A DNA stretch of 64,000 bases. Origin: Eutrigla gurnardus. Lineage: Eukaryota > Chordata > Actinopteri > Perciformes > Triglidae. This document shows, in pieces, positions 1-12,075 of this stretch (positions within the stretch are counted from its first letter, which is position 1; each line of letters opens with the position of its first letter). The position numbers and the translations under genes are program-made. The stretch is taken from the NCBI GenBank assembly GCA_963514095.1, contig OY741276.1, forward strand, positions 13,831,459-13,895,458, written 5' to 3'. A model generated the notes under the pieces. It saw only the letters and a list, made by a program, of their open reading frames with translations. It searched no databases and was not told where the DNA came from.

Positions 1-155
1 TTCTTAGAATTTGTTCAAACATTTTGAACGTCCAAGTTTTTTCCAGACACAACAAATATGCTTTATTGTGTCAGAATAAATGACTCAGGTCAGTTATTAG
101 AGTAAAATCAGTCTGACATATAAATGAGTGACATAATATCCACTTTCTCTTTCAG

Positions 156-2605
156 ACTCCAATGAGAAATGCGTTGTGGGGCAGGGCGAAGGCTACCGCG
201 GCACATGGAGCACCAGCCATTCACGAGCAGAGTGCATCAACTGGAACTCTACGTCTCTGAGAGGAAGGAGGTTCACTGCTCGAAAAGTGGACGCCGGCGT
301 TCTCGGACTGGGCAATCACAACTTCTGCAGGTACAATATGACCAGGATAATCTCTAAAAACTGCAAATATGAATTGTGTCAATGCGATTGTATCAATCAA
401 TTTGGGATCTGATCATCCAAAACACACATTTTAATTAACCCTAATATACCATTGTCCCCCCCAGGAACCCTGACAATGACAACAGTCCTTGGTGTTACAT
501 CTATAAAGGCACTCAGATCGCCTGGGAATACTGTTCCGTGCCCAAATGTCGAGAAGGTACAGCTTTACAAAACACTAATACATAGTAAGCTGAATTACTA
601 ATCAAACCATTCAATGCTTTAACATTTGGCTTCTGTTTGTTTGGGAGCAGATAGGTACCAAGAATGCACGCTGGGCTCTGGTCTGTCATACAGAGGCACA
701 ACATCTGTCACTAAGAGCGGCTCTCGCTGTCTCTCGTGGGACTCTGCCGCTGTCAAGCACAAGTTCAACAACGCTTGGAGATCTGATGCATTGGAGCAGG
801 GTCTGGGCAGCCACAGCTTCTGCAGGTAGACAGGCCAGCACCATTATCCGCTGTTAGAAGCTGCCCTCGCATGCAGGGAGACAAGAATGACTTTTCATTG
901 CTTTGCGTTTGCCTTTATCTCATAGGAATCCAGATGGTGATGTAGGTCCATGGTGTCACACCTACAAGGACATGCAGCTGACCTGGGAGCTGTGTGACAT
1001 ACCTCAATGCTGTGAGTTTTGCAGTAATGTTAAAACATGGAAGTGATATTATCAAGACTATCTTATCTTCTGTGCTATCAGTATTTCTTACCCACACTTG
1101 TCTTATTTGTTAGTGAGACGTCCACCTGTGACTCTCGGCCCACGTGCCCCGACCACTAACAACAATAACAGAGGTAAGACATCCAATGAAAACCAGTCCA
1201 TTATCTCTGATTTGCTGAGTTTGTGGTCATTTCACAGTTATTTAACTATGACCCTGCAACCCGTCCCCTCTGTAGCAACATGTGGCCAGCGCTTAGACAA
1301 CACCCTGAATCGCCCGGCCTTCCGCATGTTTGGAGGCAGAGAGAGTGACATCACCGAGCAGCCGTGGCAGGCGGCCATTAATGTTTTCCTCAAGCGTACC
1401 GGGAAGCACGTTCACCGATGTGGAGGGATCCTCATTGACTCCTGTTGGGTCCTGTCTGCTGCACACTGCTTCGAGGACAAGTAGGAATGACGCGCACGCA
1501 CGCACAAATCTTCTTAGGTTTCTCACGCAACGTTCAAAAAATATTCATATTCAATATTTTTTCCTCAGTGCTGAAGCAGAGAAATTGGAGGTGATTTTGG
1601 GGAGAACGTTTCGGAAACAGAATTCGAGCAGCGAGCAGATTTTCAAGGTTGAGAAGTACTGGAATCACGAGAACTTTGACACAGAAACGTTTGACAATGA
1701 CATCGGTGAGTGAACATTTCAAGAGACAATTATTTTATGGTTTCATTTTTTTGCATATAATATTTTACACCTCACTGAAAAGTTCAGGTTTTCACACCAG
1801 CTATAATGATTATAATTGATTGAGACACATTAGTAATAATATATCCCCAGTGCATTAACCTTACTTTCTTCTGGTCACTCTCCACTTGCAGCTCTCTTGA
1901 AGCTGAAGACGGACATTGGCATCTGTGCCATAAACTCTCCAGAGGTTCTTCCTGCATGTCTGCCTGAACGCGGGCTGGTGCTGCCCGACTGGACTGAGTG
2001 TGAGATCTCAGGCTATGGAAAAGACTCAGAATGTAAGCAAACATCTCCCCTAAGTTTTGCATGGCTGCCATTGTGGCAGATGGTATCTCTGTCTTTATTG
2101 GCCAGCAGAGGGCAGTGTTAGGCCACAAACCATTAACTGATTTGTTTCTGGGATATGAGATGCTGAAGTACTAATTTAAAAAACTCCCTCCAGTTTCTCA
2201 CATGTTCTCTGAACGTGTGAAGCGAGGTTACGTCCGCCTGTGGCCCAAAGAGCGCTGCGTACCGGAAGTGCTGTCTCAACGCACAATTACCTCCAACATG
2301 CTGTGTGCGGGTGACACGCGAGGTCTGGACGACGCCTGCAAGGTGAGAATGCCTTTTTGTTACACTCAACCTCACCATTGAATCCATGCTGATTCACTCC
2401 ATCTAATGGTCCCTTGCTCCGTGTCTTTCACCCGCAGGGAGACTCTGGTGGCCCGCTCGTCTGTCAAAACAATGACAAGATGACTCTGATGGGTGTTATC
2501 AGCTGGGGCGATGGCTGTGGGCAGAAGGATAAGCCTGGGGTCTACACCCGTGTCACCCATTACATTGACTGGATCAACAGCAAGATCAAGGCGAACCCGG
2601 TCTAA
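156..2605 (+). CDS. plat: Tissue-type plasminogen activator, 3' part (kringle 1, kringle 2, serine protease)
   Basis: Secreted serine protease that converts plasminogen to plasmin. Visible exons: 156-330, 465-556, 651-825, 926-1011, 1114-1173, 1276-1480, 1569-1705, 1892-2032, 2194-2342, 2438-2605; all junctions are GT-AG and keep frame to the TAA at 2603-2605. Exons 1-4 encode two kringles (each ends in a WEYC or WELC block; the second keeps NPDGD, the lysine-binding aspartates). A short Thr/Asn-rich linker leads to TCGQ and a trypsin domain with LSAAHC (His), DNDIALL (Asp) and DACKGDSGGP (S1-pocket Asp and catalytic Ser). Two kringles, and protease blocks such as PDWTECEISGYGK and NMLCAGDTR, point to tPA rather than uPA (one kringle). 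The signal peptide, finger and EGF exons are upstream of the window, so the 5' end is partial. The activation site reads FR-MFGG where human tPA has FR-IKGG. Identity is secure; the missing N-terminus cannot be assessed. Confidence 0.93.
2102..2115 (+). promoter_or_regulatory. Candidate CTCF-binding site in plat intron
   Basis: CCAGCAGAGGGCAG matches the core CTCF consensus (CCASYAGRKGGCR) at every position. It lies in the intron between protease exons 1892-2032 and 2194-2342. Motif match only; occupancy is unknown. Confidence 0.4.
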
Positions 2606-3690
2606 AGCAAGAGAGAGACTGCAAAGGAGATGTTGATGGATGACCACGCCCACAAACGCAGCAAACACAAATGATGTGTTTAACATTGAGAAGATCCACA
2701 GAGATTCATGATTCTGTTGTTGATCTAAACCCTCAAGTGTGAGCTTTGATGCTCCAAGTGTTCTGTTCCTTCATGTGTTGAATGTGACGGTATATATGGA
2801 CAGACTTTTCTGTCTCTTCATGCAAGTTTTATTGTTTTTTCTGAGTATTTTCTGAATATTTCATCAAGTGGAGGTTCAGGCTGTGAACCTAACAGGGAAA
2901 ATAGGAAGTATCAGGGTATTCCACTGCTCTTTTCTTGCTGGCTTTATGCCGGTTTATACAACAACGCCACAGTGGTACTCTTCAGGTCAGTTACACTATT
3001 GATCCAAAAGATCTTTGTACAGCACAGTAACTCACATAGGAATCGAGGCATTTTATTTTTTATAGTTCCGTACAAAGATTGTGTAACAGGCGTTTCTCCT
3101 GAGGTTATATTGGCTTAATTAGTTTTAATGTAAACATGTTCTGCGTTTGATTAATTTGGGGCTTTAGGGGTTCCGGACCAAAATGCAAAATGTATCTGCT
3201 GGTTCAGATTCTCCTTGTTTTTGCAGTTTGAACTCATTTAGCTCTTTTAGTGTTAAGATGGGCAGGTGGAAGCTCTGAAACACTCATTTCATTTAACAAA
3301 CATGTTGCCCTGTTACTTTCCAGAGCACTTCTCCATGAGAGACCTGGGTTGAGCCCAGCATGTATATAACATGTATATTATCTGAATATAAAATGTTTTT
3401 ATATAGAAAATGACTTGACGCTGTTAGTTTCTGTTCTACATTAAACTACTTATTGACTAAAAAGCTGACCTCCTTAACAAACTCACTTTGATCTGTGATG
3501 GGGTTTTACATGTTTTTTTTACTAAATTAATATTTATGTGTATTATATTTTATATTGGAGAACCTCCTTTTATAGTGTGTACTGTAGTTTGATAATTTAT
3601 TGTTGCTGTCATTATAATAACATCTGGCAACAGTCCTTTGTCAATAAATAATATTTGGAATAAATCGTTTTCTGCTTCATGCTTTTTGAC
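2606..3690 (+). other. plat: plat 3' UTR
   Basis: AT-rich non-coding sequence follows the plat stop codon. Two overlapping-range polyadenylation signals, AATAAA at 3643-3648 and 3659-3664, mark the likely end of the transcript near 3680. No open frame of interest lies between. The end is inferred from the signals only. Confidence 0.6.
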
Positions 3691-4850
3691 CAGTGTAATG
3701 TTATCATCTTCAATATATTAGTGATACATTATGACTGATGAAACTTGTTGGAAATAAGTGTTTATCAGTTAAGTTAATGGTTTATTTGAAATCATAACAT
3801 TTTGTTTTATCTCACATTTCTGGAGCTTTTCTAGATGTTTGTGAACAACATCCGCAAATATAATAATATACAAGACATCTCTTACATGAGTATGCATTTT
3901 TTTGGCCTTTAATATCTGAACTGAACAATTCTTCAGATGAAATTAACCATATTAAATGTATTAGGTACACCTCGCTAAAACTAAAACAGTCCTGCAATAA
4001 ATGCCTTCCTTTATGAAGGATAATTTGAAGTATATTTTGTCTTCTTGGTCAGCAAAGAGCCTTTGGGTTATGGCAATGCGACCGCTAGCCAATAGCAGCA
4101 CGCAGGGGGTTCAGCCCTGCCAGGTCATCGAATACAGTCGCTTTGTCACGCCGATACCGCTGAAAAACTCCCCCTTTAGCAGCGTCAGAAACAACGCCAT
4201 GTGCTGGGTTTTCCCCTGCTTGACTCTCTCCTCTGCTGTGTGCAGAGTGAGTGAGTGATGTGTGCTGCTATCGTTGTGTAAACTTGTGCCAGGTACACAC
4301 AGGATGAAGCCCACCCTCCGGCTGCTTTCATTCAGCGCGTTTGTGATTAAGAATGCATCCACCGTGACACTGTCCAACAAAAATATATACATATATTTTA
4401 ATTTAGCTGATTCTCTGCTTTGTTTTCACTCCTCACTGACTTCACAGCTCTCTTTCTCTGCTTGTTGAGCTGTGGAGGAGGAGCCAGGTTTGACAAACAC
4501 CAACCGACGACTGTCACGTATTATACCTTTAAATGTGTTGCATTCATTGATTTCTCCCTCTTTTTTAACATTTGCTGTCTGCCTTCCTACTTAATGACAT
4601 CATAGCTGATGACAGCATGTGTTGATCAAGTGAATGATTAACTTTTTGAAAGCAGATAGTCTACAAAAGAGAAATTATTTACCAGCTGCAGTAAATTATG
4701 TTAAACCCAGTTGTATAGCCTATATATGGCCATAAACAGTTTGCGGTACAGAAATGTGCATGTTTGAGCTGTGCAGTGGCAGCAGCTCATTAGAAGGACA
4801 GCGAGAGCAGCAGCAGCAGCAGGTGAGGCTGTCTGTGTAACTCAGGTAGG
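3691..4850. other. Intergenic region between plat and the SH2 adaptor
   Basis: No supportable exon. About 4050-4390 has a higher GC content than its flanks and reads like a degraded interspersed repeat (fragments such as GCAGCGTCAGAAACAACGCC recall dispersed fish repeats), but no terminal repeats or target duplications were found. Open frames here have no recognisable protein content. Confidence 0.35.
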
Positions 4851-4852
4851 AA

Positions 4853-4931
4853 ATGCAAATGAGGCCAGTTAGAGCTGCTCTTCACATTCTCGCTCTATCG
4901 CTCACTTTCAAATCCAACGAACCATTTGCAT
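4853..4931. promoter_or_regulatory. Paired octamer motifs upstream of the SH2 adaptor
   Basis: A perfect octamer ATGCAAAT lies at 4853-4860 and its exact reverse complement ATTTGCAT at 4924-4931. The octamer is the POU2F (Oct-1/Oct-2) site typical of B-lymphocyte promoters. Both lie 60-140 bp before the candidate first coding exon at 4991. A GGAAGT ETS-type core follows near 5065. The regulatory role is inferred from motif identity and position. Confidence 0.5.
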
Positions 4932-4990
4932 CCAAGGACCGAAAACGAAGCCATGTCCCCCATGACTTAAGCTACAAGACGTGAACTCAA

Positions 4991-7900
4991 ATGATGACAA
5001 TGGTAAAGTATGGTTTTAATTTGGTCATGCTTTAATGTTCTGATACGTTTGGGAGGAGGGAGAAGGAAGTGAGCAGGTGTTGTCGGTGGCAGAGTTTCAG
5101 CGACAGAATCAACTTTCAACAGAGGTTGCTTTTATTTCATCGTTTGGTTCTGGCAGCTATACAGGTGTAATTATGTGGGAGTGTGAAGGTAAACAGAGGA
5201 AATAACCCAGACGACTTGTGTTTAATAGACATAGGTATCAGCACTGTGCATTACAATGCATTTCAGACTGTAAACACGACCAGACTGTAGTTGGAAGGTG
5301 TTGTTGTTCACTCTGAGAAGGTGTTGGAGTTCAGTGAGGCACAAACCTGTGAGTCTGTTTGTGTTTTTGGATTCTAAGATTGCCGCTGATCTCTCACCAG
5401 ACTGTTCTAGCTTTTGTTTGCCTTCATTCACTAAGTCATTATGACCACTTAGGTCATTTATATCTCAAAGATGGTCAACCCTGTCTCAATATGGATATCA
5501 AGGTAAATGACAACATCTTAAGAGAACAGCTCTTTGTGAGCCTTTCGCTGGAGTTTCTTCACGTCTAGTCTCAATAATTCATGCAGATAAAATGATTTGT
5601 GGCTGGAGGAGTTCCCTGTTTAGTCACAAAAACAAACATAAAAAATATATAATAAGGGTGTAAACTACAACCCCCTTGAATATGTGCCTATCAACTCAAG
5701 TGTGTGTTTAAAGGCAGAGTAGGTCATTTGGAAAAACCACACAGATTTTGACTTTGAACGCATTGTTGAACCGAAAAAGTCCCCCCTCCCCCCTCTTTCA
5801 GACCTCTGTTCAAAGCCGCTCCCCCAGAACGACGGCTCGAGATCATCAGAGTGCACACAGTCAGAAAGTAAGCAGACAGGCAGGCAGGCCGTTCAATTAT
5901 TTTCTCCATCCTGACTTTTTTGATTGGACGGGGTTTTTCAGTCCTGCCACGCCCACGGATGACATTTTTTTTTAATGTTTTTATGTCAGAGCGTTTAAAT
6001 CTATTCATCTGTTTTCATGCTATCAGTATGTTACGAGGATTCCAAGTGATATAACAGAAAGTGTTTCTGAATAGACTCAACTACTCAACCTTTAAGAATA
6101 CACATCTATTTGACTAAACCAAAAATGTAAAAATACTGTATTAGCAGTCAATAATCTCATGGCACCTATTTGTTAGTCTAATAACTGACGTAAGCACATA
6201 TAGTATTATATTATCTCTCATTTTTCAAGTATAAATATTCATATAATCATAGTGTAGCTAATTTTTATTGAATAACTAATATAACTACGTGTGATACCCC
6301 AGATACACTGTGTGTTGTCTGTATAGTTTCACATTTGAATGGTCATGCATCAGATTTCACTTCATGACTACATTACTTTTTCCTGTTTCCTCCAGTTGGC
6401 CGGCAGGAACACTGACGCCACTTTTACACACGTTACAGCTGGTTCATCAGAGAGAAGTTACAACGTGTTTGCAGAACATTGTCACTGTAACTGGAATTAC
6501 TGTCTGTGAGAGGAAACGGCTGTAAATAACAGAACAGTAGCGTAGTTCTTTTGATTCTTTCTATCACCACGCCTCGTTTATTAACAGTAAATCAACTATG
6601 ACGTTTTGTGTGCCAAATGTGTGAGGGACAGAAACAGCCCCCCTCCCCCCTCTCTATCCACCTATGATAATTTACCTAACATCAACACTTCCTCTATGGC
6701 TGCCTGACACTGTGGGAAAACACACATACTGTCTCTTCAAAGACTCACATAAAAAAAAAAGTGCACTATATTTAGATTTGAGAAGTAAGTTATTACTAGC
6801 CCATGCAGTCATTAGTTTATTTTATCTGCGGTAAATCTCTATGTACTGATCTGAGGTTTCTGTGTGTTTTTCCAGAGCTTCTTTGGCAAACTGAAGAAAG
6901 CGTAAGTATCGTAGCCGTGAGCAAAACCTCAGTCATTAGCTGTTAATGTATAATGACATCAAATACTCTCCTCCCTCTGTCAGACACAGTGGGCCTCCAG
7001 CTCCACCCAGAAGGACAGGTGAGATTTAAGCTCACCTACGGATGAAGAGGAAAAAGGTTTTCCTCCTCCTCTCTTTAAAGACTTTATTATCTACAAATGT
7101 ATTTCCCTCCCCCAGATAACAATGCAGGATTTGGCTGGCCACCGGATGAGTTTGTAAGTAGAAACACTTGTCCACTCCCCCCTCTCTGTGAGAAGTAGCA
7201 TTTCATGATGACTTTTTAAACAATCTGAATCATAATATCATTTTTCTATTATCATTTTACTGGCTCATCGACCACAGCTATGTTGCTTATAGAACTCCAG
7301 CCAGGGGCATGAATATAGACAGCACAGTTACATTGGGACTGAGAGAGAGCATGGCCCTACAATAATGTGTTAGATAGAGGGGGATTCAGATTGTCACCTG
7401 GGAAATACACCTGTGGTCAAAGATGAACTCACTTTACATTAAACATGGTGCCATTTGCTTTATCTGGCCTCGAAAACGAAAACCCTGTCTCCATCACAGT
7501 AAACCCATCCACGTCACACTACTGGGCGATCAGAGACTTTTGTCCAGGAGACCATGATCGTGTCACATGTGAAACTAAAAGTAAACACTGACACTTTTGT
7601 TCTGTCAGGCATTAGATATGAGTCATTTGTCACCTGGTAGTCACATGACTCGTTCGTCACTCTCTAGACAGGTGGTTCATTGGTCAAACAAGCAAGCTCC
7701 AACCACTCTCTTTTCCTAAACCTAAGTGGTATTGTCTAACATCCTGTGACGATGGACCTTTATTTTGAAAAATGTAATGAGTGGAAATTGACAGGCTGTC
7801 CATGTAATGGCCAACACTGACGCTAGAGGGACCCATACCTAGGGCATCACAGTTTGCAGCTGAGGAGTACTGCTTATTCTAAATAAACTAAAAAACAACC

Positions 7901-10900
7901 TGAATAAGATCAAAATAATTTTCAATTAAAGCAATAGTTCTTATTTCCCTTGGTATATTCTGTATATGTTGAAAATAACTGGATAATATGTATGTTGATG
8001 TCCAAGGTCAAGTCTCTATTTGTTCATGTGACGGGATACGATTTCTTTAAAGTGTAACACTTGTAACGTCTAACTATTATATTATTATAATATATATACA
8101 CTATGTTTTCTAACGGCAGGATGACGATGATGGTGACATGTATGAAGTGCCTCCTTGTGAGCGCCAGACTGTGAAAGTCCCACAGAGACAAGTGGAGGAG
8201 GACGTGTATTTGGGTAACAGCACTGCAGATAGGGTTAGGGTATAAACAGTTCCTGTTCGGCATGGACACCACTCACAATATAACATTCCTAAAATGATGT
8301 TCCCTGATCCTGCTTTTTGTAGATAGGACGTCCAACCCTGGTCTTCCACAGCGGCAGGCTGCTCCTCCTCCCAGATCAAGCAAACCTTCGGTAACAACAG
8401 CTCAGTGTTTTGGAAGTCTCTTCCTGCGTCTTTGCATCCACTACAATAATTAAAAGATTTTGCATGTCTTTTAATTAAATTGTCTGTCATCCAGAAACCC
8501 CAACAACGTGCTGAAGATTTCTTCCATGATCCCAAAACCAAGAAACGTGAGTCGTTCTTCATTCTCCAGCAACACAAACGGTGCATTTGGTGATTTTGTT
8601 GATTGACTGTATAACTGTCCTCACCTGTTCAACCCATTTCTTCAGCGCCTGAGATAGACAGAAATGAGAAACCTGGGAGAAATAAGATGATGCATCCTCC
8701 CCCGGTCCTGTCCACTCCTGTTCCAGTCCCTGTGTCCAACAGCGAGGAAGGTGCCGTATCACTTCTACCAACACAAATATTCCTTTCATAGAAGCAATTC
8801 ATCACCCTTTAAATGAGAGGCAGGCACATTAACGAGGTGATAGAGAACCACATACAGTATCCATACATCGTCTATCCTGTATTCAGGGTCACATACAGTA
8901 TACTCAAATAAATATTTGTTTTTATCAGTCATGTGCTTTACTGAACTTTACTGAAATACAGTCACTTCTTCCATCAATCCGATGAAAGATTTTGCAGCAA
9001 CAGCAGTTCATCTGCAATAAATAAAGGAATAAACCAACTGGGTTGAGCAAAGATCCAAGCTGTGACTGAAACAAAGAAGGGAGTGCCTCCCATTGTTGTG
9101 CCACCGAGCTGCATCCTGAGCACCTCAGACTCAACTTCAAACTGATCGGCACAAACACCAAACCAATCATTACTTTTCACCGAAAATGTTGACAAAAATT
9201 AAGGAACTTAAAAAGACAAGGAACTTTGTAACTCTCGCCCCAATAAATTATTATTATCTCCACGCTGTCTGGCATTGCCTGATTGTCCAAAACATCAGAT
9301 CGAAGGTCACGGGTAAATTATTGGAGATTCTCTGATTCGATATTCCTCCGTGTCCAACTTTTGAACTGCTTGGAGACATCTTTCAATTGCACGTTTCCTA
9401 ATGCCTGAAACCTTTCCAATTAATTTCATAGCTTCATTAATAAGACAATATTACAAAACTGGAGAGACAGATGATGCATTACGACAGATCATTGAAATTC
9501 CAATGAAAGACATCGTAAAAATCCTTTCCTACAGCGCCTCTGGGTCTGATTCTTCTTCTACTTCTTTGTTGGTCCTGACCAGATCTGATTCATTACGACA
9601 TGTGCTGTTTTGGCCTACACTTTTGTTTCTTTACATTGCATTAAATGCCTCCACCTGTATGATACCACAACAACACAGATCATCTGCTTTCTGCATTTCA
9701 GATGTGTACCTCGATCCAAATGCAGAACAGGTATGATACCATAGACACATCAACAATACAACAATGCTCCATACATAAGAAGAAGACGATGTTTGAGTAT
9801 AATGGGTATAACTGGCTGTAATGGCCATGCAAGCTGTGAAGGAGCCGCTCTTTACGAAGCATGGATGAAAGTACTCTGCCTGGATTATAATGTAATGCTT
9901 CATGACTGTGCTGCCAGAGGAATGCGTTGGTTCATTTTCCCATGTCTATGTGTCTTTTGTGTTTCAGGAAGATAATGATGACCTGTATTTAGAACCTACA
10001 GCTGGTAGGTCACTTTTAAGTTTGAGCGAAGTTTGTTCCGCAAGCGGTGATCGGACGTCCAATTTATTTCCCAGGCGATGAAAATGCTAAATAATAAAAA
10101 TGATCATTCCCTTTCTTCCTGCTCCTCAGCTTGCCCCCCTGCCCCTCGAGGACCGATGAGGATGCCTCCATCTCCCAAGACGGCACTTCCTTCTCCCATC
10201 CCCATGTAAGTGCCCTACAGCCGGGGCCAAAGTGGCTTTCAATCCGTCGCCTCACTAGAGCATGGCGATGCAATAACCAGTGATGTTATCTGTCTGCATA
10301 GCTTCATACTCCATGTCACATCAGTGATCATTGACAATGATGCAGCTGTGTTTTTGCAGCAAAATGCAAATGTGGCAGATGAATTGCACAGCAGACAATC
10401 CGGTACTAGACAAGTAATGAGAATGAACCTTCTCTCTGTCTGCAGGATGAAGCCTCTGGTCCCCAGAGCTCAGTCGGTGAGTCTGTTCATCTCAGTGTTA
10501 TGTCATTTCCTCACGCTAAGCTCTGTTCTCAGTTACTTTTTCATTTAAGACGACATGATAGAGGCTGAATTAGAAATGTCTGTTTGCATTCTTACTCTGT
10601 TTGCTAACTTTTGTTATTTCCCTCCTTTCAGAACGCATTCCTGCCTTCCTTGAATGAGTTAAAAACGGGTAAAGACCATATCTTCTCTTCTTGTTTTAAG
10701 CTGATACAAATGGTCAGTACAAACCACATCCAAAAGAAATAAGTATGTGTGTACACATATTCTCTTCGTGGCTCCTTCAGCTGATGCTAGACGCGCCCCA
10801 TTTCCAGCCAAACTCCCTCCACCCACTCCCAGCATTAAGCCCCCTCTGCCAGCAAACCTGAAGGAAGCCAAAGCCAGGCGAGTTAAAAGTGTTAAAACTG

Positions 10901-12075
10901 CATTGGTGTACATTTACGGCATGTTTTTACAGTCGACCCCCATCTGCACACAAGTCAGAATTCATCTTATAACATTAGCCTTCTTGCCTTGATTCCAGCC
11001 TTCTGAATCCTCCCATGGCGGACACTAAGCCTGTGGGTAAGCTCACACATTTACATTTTTTTATTTTCATTTTGAGGATTGACTGTGATCATTAGACTCA
11101 GATTTTAATTTTCCCAAACCTGGGAAAACACGTTTCATGTTTTCTATCTGTTTAAAGCCTCCTCTGGCGGGATGAGGGCGACCAAACAATCCGGCAACGA
11201 GGTACGGTATCAATCAGCAGAACATCCAGTTAGTGAGGACTGCTTCACTGTTGCTGATACATGTAATGTCATATTACAGGACAAACAATGGTTCGCTGGA
11301 GACTGCAACAGAAAGGCAGCGGAGGATCTCTTAATGAGGGTCAACAAGGTCAACAAGTTAACTGTTTTTTGTTTCATTTCATGGAATGATAGTCTTCTAA
11401 CAATGGGGAGAATCTTTTCAACCACAATCCATTTTCAACCAAATAGCAGGCCTTAAGGCGAGGGTGTTGCACAGACAAATTTGCTGAGTGATTCAGACGA
11501 CTTCAGGGTTTCCATAAAGGGGATTTTTCTTACCATAATTTACACAATTCATTTTTACATTCCCCTCAATTCTTAATCCCTCCCTACAAACCATTTCTTC
11601 TCTGTTCCTTTTTATATTCCCTGTTCTTTGTGTCAACGTCACTCGGATTCTCCTCTTTTTCCTCGTTGTAGGACGGTGCCTTTCTAATACGACGCAGCTC
11701 CGCCCAGAGCGCCCGCCAGCCCTTCACCCTCGCCGTGCTCTTCCAGCAGAAGGTGTACAACATTCCCATCCGCTTCCTGGGGGAGACACAAGGTTACGCC
11801 CTCGGAAAAGAGGGCAAGAAGAACGAAGAGGTGACAGCAAATTGGATGAGAGTGAGAGAGAGACAGGAAGGAGCCGGAGAAGATAGAAGACAGCAGGATT
11901 CTGGAGGAATTTCAGGCTTTTTCGTTTAATTACCTCTGTCTCTTTCTCTTTTCGGCAGATTTTCGGCACCCTGGAGGAGATGATTTGTCACCACAAAGAT
12001 AACCAGCTGTTTCTGATCGACAGCAAGAGCCAGGCCAAGCACACGGCGTATTTAACCCATCCTGCACGCCCTTAA
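4991..12075 (+). CDS. BLNK/SLP-76-family SH2 adaptor protein (blnk-like; sh2d6 possible)
   Basis: Cytosolic scaffold in tyrosine-kinase signalling. Exons: 4991-5002 (tentative ATG exon), 6876-6901, 6984-7018, 7116-7153, 8120-8213, 8323-8390, 8495-8546, 8646-8750, 9702-9730, 9968-10004, 10130-10205, 10446-10476, 10632-10668, 10781-10877, 10999-11036, 11158-11201, 11280-11348, 11672-11830, 11959-12075. The sum, 1164 nt, is an exact codon multiple (387 aa). Order: basic start SFFGKLKKA; acidic region with four tyrosine motifs (MYEVP at 8141, VYLDR at 8206, VYLDP at 9707, LYLEP at 9986); proline-rich middle; C-terminal SH2 domain with DGAFLIRRSS (phosphotyrosine Arg), VYNIPIRFLG and YALGKEG. The SH2 most resembles BLNK (CDRKSAEE, NKDGSFLIR, VYNIP) but also SH2D6. 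No SAM domain or N-terminal leucine zipper was seen, and it is shorter than human BLNK (456 aa). The family is firm; the orthologue and first exon are not. The intron after 10877 uses a GC donor. Confidence 0.75.
5705..6130. repeat. Dispersed fish repeat in the first intron of the SH2 adaptor
   Basis: The block opens with AAGGCAGAGTAGGTCATTTG and closes around ATATAACAGAAAGTGTTTCT. Both resemble the two ends of a short non-autonomous repeat family that I recall as common in teleost genomes. It also holds a (CAGG)n-like run near 5876. No coding capacity. The family name is not assigned. Confidence 0.4.
7154..8119. other. Intron of the SH2 adaptor, no gene
   Basis: AT-rich intron. The stretch near 7700-7730 (CTCTTTTCCTAAACCTAAGT) resembles a dispersed perciform repeat fragment; nothing else is supportable. 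Confidence 0.35.
8751..9701. other. Intron of the SH2 adaptor, no gene
   Basis: Nearly 1 kb without exon, clear repeat or open frame with recognisable content. It sits between the exon ending SNSEE and the exon continuing DVYLDPNAEQ, so the reading frame shows it is intronic. Confidence 0.6.
10878..10998 (+). other. GC-AG intron in the SH2 adaptor gene
   Basis: The exon ends AAGCCAG and the intron begins GCGAGT, close to the known GC-donor consensus (AG|GCAAGT); the acceptor is TTCCAG at 10993-10998. Joining here keeps frame (KEAKA then SLLNPPMADTKP). The nearest GT (GTTAAA at 10881) would read into a stop within ten codons of the next exon, so GC use is required by the reading frame. Confidence 0.75.

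Noticed and set aside
4001..4392. Open frames on both strands near 4.0-4.4 kb
   Set aside because: No splice context or protein family; resembles a degraded dispersed repeat.
10881..10998. Ordinary GT donor (GTTAAA) for the adaptor exon ending near 10880
   Set aside because: It would change frame and hit a stop in the next exon; the GC donor at 10878 keeps frame.
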